A stretch of 64,000 nucleotides of DNA from Leptidea sinapis (GCF_905404315.1 NC_066293.1:325001-389000), one strand, 5' to 3'. Numbered from the stretch's first letter, positions 1 through 12,002 are shown. A program made the numbers and translations. The notes: generated by a model not told the origin, from the letters alone.

Positions 1-3000
1 AAACTGATCACAAAATCGTTCTCTGCACCCTCGAGAACCTCGGACACGATATCCATATTGCTCATAATTTTGTGCGGCGGCCATCTTGGATTTAAAAATG
101 ATCACAAAATCGTTCTGTGCACTCTCGAGAACCTCGGATACGATACCCATATTTTTGTGATCATGATCTTGCACGGCGGCCATCTCGGATTTAAAAATGA
201 TCCCAAAATTGTTTTCTGCATCCTCGAGAACCTCGGACACGATATCCATATTACTGAAAAAATAATTGTTTGCGGCAGCCCTCTTGGATTTCAAAAATGA
301 TCACAGAATTGTTCTCTGCAGCCTCGAGAACCTCGGACACGATATCCATATTGCTATAATCATAATTTTGTGCAGCGGCCATCTTGGATAAGAAAAATGA
401 TCACAAAATCGTTCTCAGTACCCTCAAGAACCTCGGATACGATACCCATAATGAAGTTATCATAATTAAGAGCGGTGGCCATCTTGGATTTAAAAATGAT
501 CACAAAATCGTTCTCAGCACCCTCGAGAACCTCGGACACGATATCCATATTGCTGAAATCATAATTTTGTGCAGCGGCCATCTTGGATTTGAAAAATGAT
601 CATTAAATCGTTCTCTTCACCCTCGAGAACCTCGGATACGATACCCATAATGTAGTTATCATAATTTTGAGCGGCGGCCATCTTGGATTTAAAAATGATC
701 ACAAAATCGTTCTGTGCACTCTCGAGAATCTCGGATACGATACCCATTTTTTTGTGATCATGATCTTGCACGGCGGCCATCTCGGATTTAAAAATGATCC
801 CAAAATTGTTTTCTCCACACTCGAGAACCTCGGACACGATATCCATATTGCTGAAAACATAATTTTTTGCGGCAGCCCTCTTGGATTTCAAAAATGATCA
901 CAGAATTGTTCTCTGCACCTTCGAGAACCTCGGACACGATATCCATATTGCTGAAATCATAATTTTGTGCGGCGGCCATCTTGGATTTGAAAAATGATCA
1001 CAAAATCGTTCTCTGCACCCTCGAGAACCTCGGATACGATACCCATAATGAAGTTATCATAATTAAGAGCGGCGGCCATCTTGGATTTAAAAAATGATCA
1101 CAAAATCGTTCTCAGCACCCTCGAGAAACTCGGATACGATACCAATAATGTAGTTATCATACTTTTGAGCGGCAGCCATCTTGGATTTGAAAACTGATCA
1201 CAAAATCGTTCTCTGCACCCTCGAGAACCTCGGGTACGATATCCATATTGCTGAAATCATAATTTTGTGCGGCGGCCATCTTGGATTAGAAAAATGATCA
1301 CAAATTCGTTCTCAGCACCCTCGAGAACCTCGGATACGATACCCATAATGTAGTTATTATACTTTTGAGCGGCAGCCATCTTGGATTTGAAAACTGATCA
1401 CAAAATTGTTCTCTGCACCCTCGAGAACCTAGGATACGATACCCTTAATCTATTTATCATAATTTTGAGCGGCGACAATCTCGGATTTAAAAATGATCCC
1501 AAAATTGTTTCCTGCACCCTCGAGAACCTAGGACACGATATCCATATTGCTGAAAACATTATTGTTTGCAGCAGCCCTCTTGGATTTCAAAAATGATCAC
1601 AGCATTGTTCTCTGCACTTTCGAGAACCTCGGACACGATATCCATATTGCTAAAATCATAATTTTGTGCGGCGGCCATCTTGGATTTAAAAATGATCACA
1701 AAATCGTTCTCAGCACCCTCGAGAAACTCGGATACGATACCAATAATGTAGTTATCATACTTTTGAGCGGCAGCCATCTTGGATTTGAAAACTGATCACA
1801 AAATCGTTCTCTGCACCCTCGAGAACCTCGGGTACGATATCCATATTGCTGAAATCATAATTTTGTGCGGCGGCCATCTTGGATTAGAAAAATGATCACA
1901 AATTCGTTCTCAGCACCCTCGAGAACCTCGGATACGATACCCATAATGTAGTTATCATACTTTTGAGCGGCAGCCATCTTGGATTTGAAAACTGATCACA
2001 AAATTGTTCTCTGCACCCTCGAGAACCTAGGATACGATACCCTTTATCTATTTATCATAATTTTGAGCGGCGACAATCTCGGATTTAAAAATGATCCTAA
2101 AATTGTTTCCTGCACCCTCGAGAACCTAGGACACGATATCCATATTGCTGAAAACATTATTGTTTGCAGCAGCCCTCTTGGATTTCAAAAATGATCACAG
2201 CATTGTTCTCTGCACTTTCGAGAACCTCGGACAAGATATCCATATTGCTAAAATCATAATTTTGTGCGGCGGCCATCTTGGATTTGAAAAATGATCACAA
2301 AATCGTTCTCTGCACCCTCGAGAACCTAGGATACGATACCCTTAATCTATTTATCATAATTTTGAGCGGCGACAATCTCGGATTAAAAAATGATCCCAAA
2401 ATTGTTTCCTGCACCCTCGAGAACCTAGGACACGATATCCATATTGCTGAAAACATTATTGTTTGCAGCAGCCCTCTTGGATTTCAAAAATGATCACAGC
2501 ATTGTTCTCTGCACTTTCGAGAACCTCGGACACGATATCCATATTGCTTAAATCATAATTTTGTGCGGCGGCCATCTTGGATTTGAAAAATGATCACCAA
2601 ATCGTTCTCTGCACCCTCGAGAACCTCGGGTACGATATCCATATTGCTGAAATCATAATTTTGTACGGCGGCCATCTTGGATTTGAATTATGATCACAAA
2701 TTCGTTCTCAGCACCCTCGAGAACCTCAGATACGATACCCATAATGAATTTATCATACTTTTGAGCGGCGGCCATCTTCGATTTGAAAAATGATTACAAA
2801 ATCGTTCTCTTCACCCTCGAGAACCTCGGATACGATACCCATAATGTAGTTATCATAATTTTGAGCGGTGACCATCTCGGATTTAAAAATGATCCCAAAA
2901 TTGTTTCGTGCACCCTCTAGAACCTCGGACACGATATCCATATTGCTGAAAACATTATTGTTTGCGGCAGCCCTCTTGGATTTCAAAAATGATCACAGAA

Positions 3001-6000
3001 TTGTTCTCTGCACCCTCGAGAACCCCGTACACGATATCCATATTGCTGAAATCATAATTTTGTGTGGCGGCCATCTCGGCTTTGAAAAATGATCACAAAA
3101 TCGTTCTCAGCACCCTCGAGAACCTCAGATACGATACCCATAATGAAGTTATCATACTTTTGAGCGGCGGCCATCTTCTATTGGATTTCAAAAATGATCA
3201 CAGAATTGTTCTCTGTACCCTCGATAACCTCGGACACGATATCCATATTGCTAAAATCATAATTTTTTGCGGCGGCCATCTTGGATTTGAAAAATCATCA
3301 CCAAATCGTTCTCTGCACCCTCGAGAACCTCTTGTACGATATCCATATTGCTGAAATCATAATTTTGTGCGGCGGCCATCTTGGATTTGAAAAATGATCA
3401 CAAAATCGTTCTCAGCACCCTCGAGAACCTCGGATACGATACCCATAATGTAGTTATTATACTTTTGAGCGGCAGCCATCTTGGATTTGAAAACTGATCA
3501 CAAAATTGTTCTCTGCACCCTCGAGAACCTAGGATACGATACCCTTAATCTATTTATCATAATTTTGAGCGGCGACAATCTCGGATTTAAAAATGATCCC
3601 AAAATTGTTTCCTGCACCCTCGAGAACCTAGGACACGATATCCATATTGCTGAAAACATTATTGTTTGCAGCAGCCCTCTTGGATTTCAAAAATGATCAC
3701 AGCATTGTTCTCTGCACTTTCGAGAACCTCGGACACGATATCCATATTGCTAAAATCATAATTTTGTGCGGCGGCCATCTTGGATTTAAAAATGATCACA
3801 AAATCGTTCTCAGCACCCTCGAGAAACTCGGATACGATACCAATAATGTAGTTATCATACTTTTGAGCGGCAGCCATCTTGGATTTGAAAACTGATCACA
3901 AAATCGTTCTCTGCACCCTCGAGAACCTCGGGTACGATATCCATATTGCTGAAATCATAATTTTGTGCGGCGGCCATCTTGGATTAGAAAAATGATCACA
4001 AATTCGTTCTCAGCACCCTCGAGAACCTCGGATACGATACCCATAATGTAGTTATCATACTTTTGAGCGGCAGCCATCTTGGATTTGAAAACTGATCACA
4101 AAATTGTTCTCTGCACCCTCGAGAACCTAGGATACGATACCCTTTATCTATTTATCATAATTTTGAGCGGCGACAATCTCGGATTTAAAAATGATCCTAA
4201 AATTGTTTCCTGCACCCTCGAGAACCTAGGACACGATATCCATATTGCTGAAAACATTATTGTTTGCAGCAGCCCTCTTGGATTTCAAAAATGATCACAG
4301 CATTGTTCTCTGCACTTTCGAGAACCTCGGACACGATACCCATAATGTAGTTAACATAATTTTGTGCGGCGGCCATCTTGGATTTGAAAAATGATCACAA
4401 AATTGTTTCCTGCACCCTCGAGAACCTAGGATACGATACCCTTAATCTATTTATCATAATTTTGAGCGGCGACAATCTCGGATTAAAAAATGATCCCAAA
4501 ATTGTTTCCTGCACCCTCGAGAACCTAGGACACGATATCCATATTGCTGAAAACATTATTGTTTGCAGCAGCCCTCTTGGATTTCAAAAATGATCACAGC
4601 ATTGTTCTCTGCACTTTCGAGAACCTCGGACACGATATCCATATTGCTTAAATCATAATTTTGTGCGGCGGCCATCTTGGATTTGAAAAATGATCACCAA
4701 ATCGTTCTCTGCACCCTCGAGAACCTCGGGTACGATATCCATATTGCTGAAATCATAATTTTGTACGGCGGCCATCTTGGATTTGAATAATGATCACAAA
4801 ATCGTTCTCAGCACCCTCGAGAACCTCAGATACGATACCCATAATGAATTTATCATAATTAAGAGCGGTGGCCATCTTGGATTTAAAAATGATCACAAAA
4901 TCGTTCTCAGCACCCTCGAGAACCTCGGACACGATATCCATATTGCTGAAATCATAATTTTGTGCGGCGGCCATCTTGGATTTGAAAAATGATCATTAAA
5001 TCGTTCTCTTCACCCTCGAGAACCTCGGATACGATACCCATAATGTAGTTATCATAATTTTGAGCGGCGGCCATCTTGGATTTAAAAATGACCACAAAAT
5101 CGTTCTGTGCACTCTCGAGAATCTCGGATACGATACCAATTTTTTTGTGATCATGATCTTGCACGGCGGCCATCTCGGATTTAAAAATGATCCCAAAATT
5201 GTTTTCTCCACACTCGAGAACCTCGGACACGATATCCATATTGCTGAAAACATAATTTTTTGCGGCAGCCCTCTTGGATTTCAAAAATGATCACAGAATT
5301 GTTCTCTGCACCTTCGAGAACCTCGGACACGATATCCATATTGCTGAAATCATAATTTTGTGCGGCGGCCATCTTGGATTTGAAAAAGATCACAAAATCG
5401 TTCTCTGCACCCTCGAGAACCTCGGATACGATACCCATAATGAAGTTATCATAATTAAGAGCGGCGGCCATCTTGGATTTAAAAATGATCACAAAATCGT
5501 TCTCAGCACCCTCGAGAAACTCGGATACGATACCAATAATGTAGTTATCATACTTTTGAGCGGCAGCCATCTTGGATTTGAAAACTGATCACAAAATCAT
5601 TCTCTGCACCCTCGAGAACCTCGGGTACGATATCCATATTGCTGAAATCATAATTTTGTGCGGCGGCCATCTTGGATTAGAAAAATGATCAGAAATTCGT
5701 TCTCAGCACCCTCGAGAACCTCGGATACGATACCCATAATGTAGTTATCATACTTTTGAGCGGCGGCCATCTTGGATTTGAAAACTGATCACAAAATCGT
5801 TCTCTGCACCCTCGAGAACCTCTGATACGATACCCAAAATGTAATTATCATAATTTTGAGCGGCGACAATCTCGGATTTAAAAATGATCCCAAAATTGTT
5901 TCCTGCACCCTCGAGAACCTAGGACACGATATCCATATTGCTGAAAACATTATTGTTTGCAGCAGCCCTCTTGGATTTCAAAAATGATCACAGCATTGTT

Positions 6001-8190
6001 CTCTGCACTTTCGAGAACCTCGGACACGATATCCATATTGCTAAAATCATAATTTTGTGCGGCGGCCATCTTGGATTTAAAAATGATCACAAAATCGTTC
6101 TGTGCACTCTCGAGAACCTCGGATACGATACCCATATTTTTGTGATCATGATCTTGCACGGCGATCATCTCGGATTTAAAAATGATCCCAAAATTATTTT
6201 CTGCACCCTCGAGAACCACAGACACGATATCCAATAATGTAGTTATCATTTTTTTGAGCGGGGGCCATCTTGGATTTGAAAAATGATCACAAAATCGTTC
6301 TCACCCTCGAGAACCTCTGATACGATACCCATAATATAGTTATCATAATTTTGAGCGGCGACCATCTCGGATTTAAAAATGATCCCAAAATTGTTTCCTG
6401 CACCCTCGAGAACCTCGGACACGATATCCATATTGCTGAAAACATTATTGTTTGCGGCAGCCCTCTTGGATTTCAAAAATGCTCACAGAATAGTTCTCTG
6501 CAACCTCGAGAACGTCGGACACGATATCCATATTGCTTAAATCATAATTTTGTGCGGCGGCCATCTTGGATTTGAAAAATGATCACCAAATCGTTCTCTG
6601 CACCCTCGAGAACCTCGGGTACGATATCCATATTGCTGAAATCATAATTTTGTACGGCGGCCATCTTGGATTTGAATAATGATCACAAAATCGTTCTCAG
6701 CACCCTCGAGAACCTCAGATACGATACCCATAATGAATTTATCATACTTTTGAGCGGCGGCCATCTTCGATTTGAAAAATGATTACAAAATCGTTCTCTT
6801 CACCCTCGAGAACCTCGGATACGATACCCATAATATAGTTATCATAATTTTGAGCGGCGACCATCTCGGATTTAAAAATGATCCCAAAATTGTTTCCTGC
6901 ACCCTCTAGAACCTCGGACACGATATCCATATTGCTGAAAACATTATTGTTTGCGGCAGCCCTCATGGATTTCAAAAATGCTCACAGAATTGTTCTCTGC
7001 ACCCTCGAGAACGTCGGACACGATATCCATATTGCTGAAATCATAATTTTGTGTGGCGGCCATCTTGGATTTGAAAAATGATCACAAAATCGTTCTCAGC
7101 ACCCTCGAGAACCTCAGATACGATACCCATAATGAAGTTATCATACTTTTGAGCGGCGGCCATCTTCTATTGGATTTCAAAAATGATCACAGAATTGTTC
7201 TCTGCACCCTCGAGAACCTCGGACACGATATCCATATTGCTAAAATCATAATTTTTTGCGGCGGCCATCTTGGATTTGAAAAATCATCACCAAATCGTTC
7301 TCTGCACCCTCGAGAACCTCTTGTACGATATCCATATTGCTGAAATCATAATTTTGTACGGCGGCCATCTTCGATTTGAAAAATGATAACAAAATCGTTC
7401 TCAGCACCCTCGACAACCTCAGATACGATACCCATAATGAATTTATCATACTTTTGAGCAGCGGCCATCTTCGATTTGAAAAATGATTACAAAATCGTTC
7501 TCTTCACCCTCGAGAACCTCGGATACGATACCAATAATGTAGTTATCATAATTTTGAGCGGCAGCCATCTTGGATTTAAAAATGATCACAAAATCGTTCT
7601 GTGCAATCTCGAGAACCTCGGATACGATACTCATATTTTTGTGATCATAATCTTGCACGGCGGCCATCTCGGATTTAAAAATGATCCCAAAATTATTTTC
7701 TGCACCCTCGAGAACCTCAGACACGATATCCATATTGCTGAAAACATTATTGTTTGCGGCAGCCCTCTTGGATTTCAAAAATCATTACAGAATTGTTCTC
7801 TGCACCCTCGAGAACCTCGGACACGATATCCATATTGCTTAAATCATAATTTTGTGCGGCGGCCATCTTGGATTTGAAAAATCATCACCAAATCGTTCTC
7901 TGCACCCTCGAGAACCTCTGGTACGATATCCATATTGCTGAAATCATAATTTTGTACGGCGGCCATCTTGGATTTGAAAAATGATCACAAAATCGTTCTC
8001 TTCACTCTCGAGAACCTCGGATACGATACCCATAATGTAGTTATCATAATTTTGAGCGGCGGCCATCTCGGATTTAAAAATGATCCCAAAATTGTTTTCA
8101 GCACCCTCGAGAACCTCGGACACGATATCCATATTGCTGAAAACATTATTGTTTGCGGCAGCCCTCTTGGATTTCAAAAATGATCACAGA
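1..8190. repeat. Satellite block 1, 99/100-bp monomers
   Basis: Head-to-tail monomers of 99 or 100 bp, about 82 copies, fill the whole interval. Typical landmarks per monomer are GCGGCCATCTTGGATTT, then TGATCA (or TGATCC), then CACCCTCGAGAACCTCGG, then GATAC/GATAT. Two main monomer classes are visible. One reads GGATACGATACCCATAATG and the other GGACACGATATCCATATTG. The 99-bp form has one A fewer (GGATTTAAAAATG versus GGATTTGAAAAATG). Monomers diverge by several percent, but blocks of monomers recur almost unchanged at 2100-bp and 4393-bp spacing, which indicates higher-order amplification. Short reading frames occur on both strands because 99 is a multiple of three; I do not regard them as genes. 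Confidence 0.97.
1330..4840. repeat. 2.1-kb higher-order repeat in satellite
   Basis: The stretch starting near 1330 recurs near-identically 2100 bp downstream. The blocks at 1381, 1547, 1979 and 2278 match those at 3481, 3647, 4079 and 4378. That is 21 monomers per unit. Rare monomer variants such as CTAGGATACGATACCCTTAATC and CTAGGACACG recur in the same order, so this is a recent duplication of a multi-monomer block and not random monomer similarity. The second unit stops matching at about 4.8 kb, where sequence resembling 360-1400 (offset 4393) takes over. Confidence 0.85.
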
Positions 8191-8194
8191 GGTG

Positions 8195-9109
8195 CCGCTG
8201 CTTAGCAGCGGTGAGTGCCCAAGCATACGTTGCGCCCCCCGCTACCGCATCCTTGGACAGTGTGATGACCACCGCTGCAGTTGAAGGTGGCCTGAGGCTC
8301 ACCTTCGCTTTGGGCGATCCTGCCAGCCCATCTCCCTTTGTCGGCTTCACCGACTTCACCGGCTCCCCTGGCTTGGTGGACTCAGTCGCACGTATCCGGC
8401 GGATTCCAGCCTGCGCCTGCTGAGCCGGATTAGCCGGCGCGGTCAACGTCGTGTTGACCGTTGTTGGAGCAGGCTGCGTCCTCTTCTTTTTTCCCCTCGC
8501 CGCCACCTTGGTCCACGAATCGGCTTGAGGATTTGCCGCTGGGACAGGGGGGCCCTGGGGAGCTTCCTCTCTAGTGCTCCGCTCGACCTGCCTGGTGGCA
8601 GCTGCCAGGGGCGGCCGGACCACCAGTGCCGGCAGCAACCGGTCTTCGATACCAGCCAGCTTGGCGACCATCATCTCGCCGATGGTTCGTGCCAGGTCAC
8701 CCTTCAGACCTTCGACCACCTACTTGATGATGGCTGCCTCCGAGGATGGAGCCTCCGCCACCACTGTGTCCTCCACAGCCTTGCGTTCCGAGAACTCCCT
8801 GCGCATGGCCTTCAGGTCATTCTCAAGGTCGGTGACCCGCGCTCTCATGCGATTGTTGTCGTTTGACAATCGCCGCGCTTCATCGCGGAGCTGCCGCGAC
8901 TCCTCTTCTGCGGTCCTTGCCGTCAGGACCTCAACCATCTCCGCCATATCTTTGGCGGCAATCTTAAGGTCGCGCACGTAGCCACCTTTCAGGTTGCCCG
9001 ACTTTAAGGCGATGTCCAGGATCTTCTGGGACCGCTTATTCGCCCGTTGTAGGATTTCGAACCCCGCCATCCTCTCCAGGTCCTTGCCTAGAATCTCATC
9101 CGAGATTCC
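8195..9109 (-). pseudogene. SART-like gag (ORF1) fragment
   Basis: Read on the minus strand, this is the middle of the R1-clade ORF1 that is better preserved at 12000-13958. It carries the same helical segment (AGFEILQRANKRSQKILDIA), a coiled-coil region rich in E, R and L, and the basic linker GKKKRTQPAP. It lacks the N-terminal part and all the zinc knuckles. A TAG stop at 8720-8722 replaces a lysine codon of the better copy, splitting the frame into 9070-8723 and 8719-8195. On its left the gag is cut directly against satellite sequence, with about 4 filler bases (8191-8194). On its right it is fused to a short piece of the element's own 5' leader, so an internal deletion removed the rest of the leader and the ORF1 start. 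Certainly non-functional. Confidence 0.9.
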
Positions 9110-9274
9110 GAACGCTCGAAAGAAAAACTAATAACTGTATTCGTCGTTTAAACGTTCGGCGCGTCTTTTGATATATAGCAAGTATATATACACAAGCTAT
9201 ATACACACCAAAAGCCGTCGTGAACGCGGAGCGAAGTGAAAACGATGTTGCCACTGCGACCGCACAACGACTTC
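9110..9274 (-). mobile_element. 5'-terminal leader of SART-like element
   Basis: This segment matches the 5' end of the second SART-like copy (about 14627-14787). Shared blocks include CGAAAGAAAAAC, TTTGATATATAGCAAGTATAT, CCAAAAGCCGTCGTGAACGC and GTTGCCACTGCGACCGCACA. It ends at GACTTC, directly against telomeric repeats. On the minus strand the order is therefore (TTAGG)n followed by the element 5' end, the SART orientation. It joins gag at 9109/9110 through an internal deletion. Confidence 0.85.
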
Positions 9275-9300
9275 AACCTAACCTAACCTAACCTAACCCA
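9275..9300 (+). repeat. Telomeric (CCTAA) array between elements
   Basis: Four to five CCTAA units (AACCTAACCTAACC...CCCA) separate the 5' end of a minus-strand SART-like element from the 5' end of a plus-strand TRAS-like element. The two elements are thus head to head across about 26 bp of telomeric repeat. Confidence 0.95.
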
Positions 9301-9919
9301 CTTGTGACTAAACCATTGAGTCGTCTACATATAGCTCCCAGTAAAAAAATCTTTAAAGTGGTAAATAGTGCTTTAATTGTGATAAAAATTGGTACAGTGT
9401 ATTGTTATTACATAAATCACCGGGATTATTGTTGCCAAAAGTTTTGCACAGCGCACTCCTAAGTTACAGGACCTAGACTTTCTGTCAGTTTCCCTGAGTT
9501 GTTGCTGTAGTGATCAAGGAACTGATTACTAATCCCGCTAGTGCTTATCAAGACCAATCCAGCAAAGCAAAAATCATCAAAATCGGACGGAGTATCACGA
9601 AGATATTGAAGGATAAATGTGCGGCCCATAACCTCGAAGGCTTTGTATAGGAGCAGAAAGCACGCGGCGCCACGAGGTTGTTGGAAAAAATCAGACAAGC
9701 CAAGTGACAAGTGTCATCCGTCACCCTTCAACTGTCTTCGTACCACAGACCACTGATACGTCTTTAAGGAAAATATAGATCCGACATATCATCGACGACG
9801 GAACAAGGAAGTCATCCAAATACATCGGCAAGACATCAGGCAAAACACCAGAGGTACAACCCACCCCTTCCCCCTCACTAACCATTAATCCTGGTCATCT
9901 CCACCCACATACCGATTAC
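9301..9919 (+). mobile_element. 5' leader of TRAS-C element
   Basis: Sequence after the telomeric repeat starts CTTGTGACTAAACC and has no plausible long coding frame. It leads into a degenerate TRAS-type gag on the same strand, so it is read as the 5' untranslated leader. A C-rich tract (CCCCCCCCTCCCCCTCCCC) lies near 9925, just downstream. No promoter motif can be assigned with confidence. Confidence 0.6.
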
Positions 9920-11019
9920 TTGACCCCCCCCCTCCCCCTCCCCACTCTAACAAAAATAACAACCTATCCCAATAGTCTTCCCGTGAAACCGGCAGTGGCA
10001 CCCTGGCGCAAGCGCTCCAATGGGAGGCGGGTGCGGATTTCCACACTCCGCCATCTGGAGGACGCTCAGCAAGCGCTGGGGAGCTCGAGAGCCCAACGGC
10101 AACACTTTTAAAAGAAGCTAACCGAGTCTACCAGCGGGCTAAAGAAGAGCTAGAGAAGTCCGGAAACTTAAAAGGGTCAATAAAATCGCCCGTGATAGAG
10201 GGCCTCAATTTCCTGTACTAGGCTACTTTACAGGTCAACAGTGTGCGGCGCGATCTCCAGTTGGAGATCGCAAACATCAAGAGGAGGTACGCAGTAAGTC
10301 GCCCGATGATTCGAGCGACAACGTTGTCACCAAAATAAAGGTGGCCGTCGACGCTACCAAAACCGGCGCCAAGGTCGACAGTGTCCGCAAGGTCCGCAAC
10401 AAGAAGGTGGTGCTTACTTGCGGCACAAGAACTGAGGTCGAGGCTGTGAAGACGCGACTCGGGGCTAACTCAGGCCTTCAAGTCCAAGAGGCAAAGAGGA
10501 AAAATCCGATGATTATCATCCGAGACGTCCTCGCTTGCCTCAAGGATGAGGAGGTCACAGCAGCCCTACGAGCCCAAAATAAGGAGCTCCAACGAGAACG
10601 ATAAAGACCAACAAACGACGGAAACATGTTTCCGTCGTAGGTGCCGCAATCCGCACCTCACACATGTCGTCCTGCGTGTGGCCCCCCAACTGTGGCGTCG
10701 CATGACGGACGAGGGGTTCGTCCACCTTGACCTCAAGCGGTCGAAGGTCGAGGACTTCTCGCCCCTCATACAGTGCTCAAAGTGCCTATCCTTTGGACAC
10801 GGGCGGCGCCACTGTAAAGAGTCGACTGACCTTTGCAGTCACTGCGGGGGACCACATGTTAGGAGCGAATGCCCCGACTATGTCGTAGGGGAGCCGCCCA
10901 GCTGCATTAACTGCCGTCACGCTAAGCTGGATAAGACGGACCACGGTGCGTTTAGCAGTGACTGTCCGGTGGGGCGAAAATGGGATGCCATTGCCCGCCT
11001 CGGCGTGTGCTACTGCTAA
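9920..11019 (+). pseudogene. TRAS-C gag (ORF1), degenerate
   Basis: The downstream part (10341-11019) resembles the TRAS-A gag of this window. It has the block KNPMIIIRDVLACLKDEEV (compare KDPLIIMKNVLAVHTDSDI), then RNPHLTHVVLRVAPQLW, then three zinc knuckles: CSKCLSFGHGRRHC, CSHCGGPHVRSEC and a C-x2-C...H...C ending SDCPVGRKW. It ends at TAA 11017-11019. A frameshift lies between the 10341-10604 frame and the 10546-11019 frame. A stop (TAG) interrupts the upstream coiled-coil-like region near 10220, and further shifts occur before 10341. The protein would be the nucleic-acid-binding ORF1 product of a telomere-targeting non-LTR element. About 7 bp after its stop the sequence switches abruptly to the antisense SART-like endonuclease. 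It is a distinct family from TRAS-A and more GC-rich. Confidence 0.88.
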
Positions 11020-11026
11020 GGGCACC

Positions 11027-12000
11027 GCGGTGATAAATCCAGGAGGTCGCGGGCCCAGGGATGCTGCTTTAAGGCACATGATACGGGCCCCTATGCTTTC
11101 GGTGCGTAGGACGGCTAGCTCCTGTGACCACCAGAAAACAGCCGTCCTGCGCGGGGCCCTCTTCCAACGTGGCATCGAAGAGTCCGAGAGGGACTTCATC
11201 GCCCTCTTAAAGTCAAGAGCCAGCGCTTCCACGTCGTCCGTCATAGCTGGGCCTCCGGGCCTCAGCCACGATCTTATGATCGCTACCTCCTCGGCCAATT
11301 CCCGATCAAGGTGACTAATCACCCATCTCGGGAAGGCCGAGTTCACCCCCGCCGGTGGGATCCCAGGAGCCGGGCAGCAGCTAGATGTGAGGACCCCCAG
11401 TCGGATGTACCTATGGTCCGACAGGGTCTCCACATCCTCCACCACCCGCCAGCCAGGGGAGGCGAGGGTAATGTCAACTATCGATGCCCCCTGAGGCCTC
11501 ACGCACGTCGCTACTCCCCCGGTGTTAAGAACGACGAGACCCAGCTCAGCCGCCCATGCCACCAAGGGAGCACCCCGCACTCCGGTCATGGTGTCGCCCC
11601 AACTGCGTGAGCGACAGTTGAAGTCCCCCATGAACAATATGAGGCGGGACCTGGCCCTCCTGATGGCCGGCCCAAGGCAGCCCAGGAAGCCCTCAAACTC
11701 CCACAGAGGTCTGTGAGGGGAAAAATATACCCCCACCACTGTTAGAGGGCCCCAGTGTGCTACGACAAAGCCATCCCCCCTTTCCCGAGCTATCAGGGGC
11801 CGACCCCCTGACCGTGCAACAATAGCGACCAAGCCATGAGAGTCAGCCGCCCAATTACTTCTCTCGGGAGGACTATATGGCTCCACCGCTACCGCCACAT
11901 CCACACCCCACTCGGCCATTGACTGCAGGAATAAGTCCTGTGCCCCAGCCGAGTGATTGAGGTTCCCCTGGAGGAGCTCGAACAGTGTCGTACCGTCCAT
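11027..12000 (-). pseudogene. SART-like ORF2, endonuclease domain only
   Basis: Minus-strand frame starting ATG at 12000-11998. It encodes an AP-type (exonuclease III-like) endonuclease with the expected residues: GNLNHS near residue 13, VEPYSPP (catalytic Glu) near 40, MGDFNCRSRSWGD near 125, SIVDITLASPGW, and SDHRY near 195. In SART elements this domain nicks the telomeric repeat to prime reverse transcription. The frame then runs through a linker up to about 11027, where the element is cut. The open frame continues to 10786, but that tail is only the antisense of the TRAS-C gag. Reverse transcriptase, RNase H and the 3' end are missing. The ATG overlaps the ORF1 stop (TAATG), which supports this start. 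Confidence 0.9.
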
Positions 12001-12002
12001 TA
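11998..12002 (-). promoter_or_regulatory. TAATG stop-start overlap, ORF1/ORF2
   Basis: On the minus strand the ORF1 stop TAA (12002-12000) and the ORF2 start ATG (12000-11998) share one A, giving TAATG. Bombyx SART1 is known to translate ORF2 by coupling at exactly such a UAAUG. The same pentamer at the right place here is strong support for both ORF boundaries and for assignment to the SART lineage. Confidence 0.85.

Noticed and set aside
1201..1260. CENP-B box in the satellite
   Set aside because: CTCGAGAACCTCGGG resembles the spacing of the CENP-B core but misses two of its required bases in the best monomers and more in the others.
58..8183. Many 60-133 aa frames in the satellite as genes
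   Set aside because: They follow from a stop-free frame in the monomer, appear on both strands at once and break wherever a 100-bp monomer occurs. No splice, promoter or domain support.
1..8190. CRISPR-like array
   Set aside because: The regular 99/100-bp periodicity is that of a head-to-tail satellite. There are no unique spacers between short repeats, and the context is eukaryotic.
9459..9710. 83-codon minus-strand frame in the TRAS-C leader
   Set aside because: No recognisable domain, lies in the leader, and is present only in the two duplicated copies.
10786..11026. C-terminal 80 residues of the 404-codon frame at 12000-10786 (-)
   Set aside because: This part is the exact antisense of the TRAS-C zinc-knuckle region. 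The frame is open there by chance after the fusion point.
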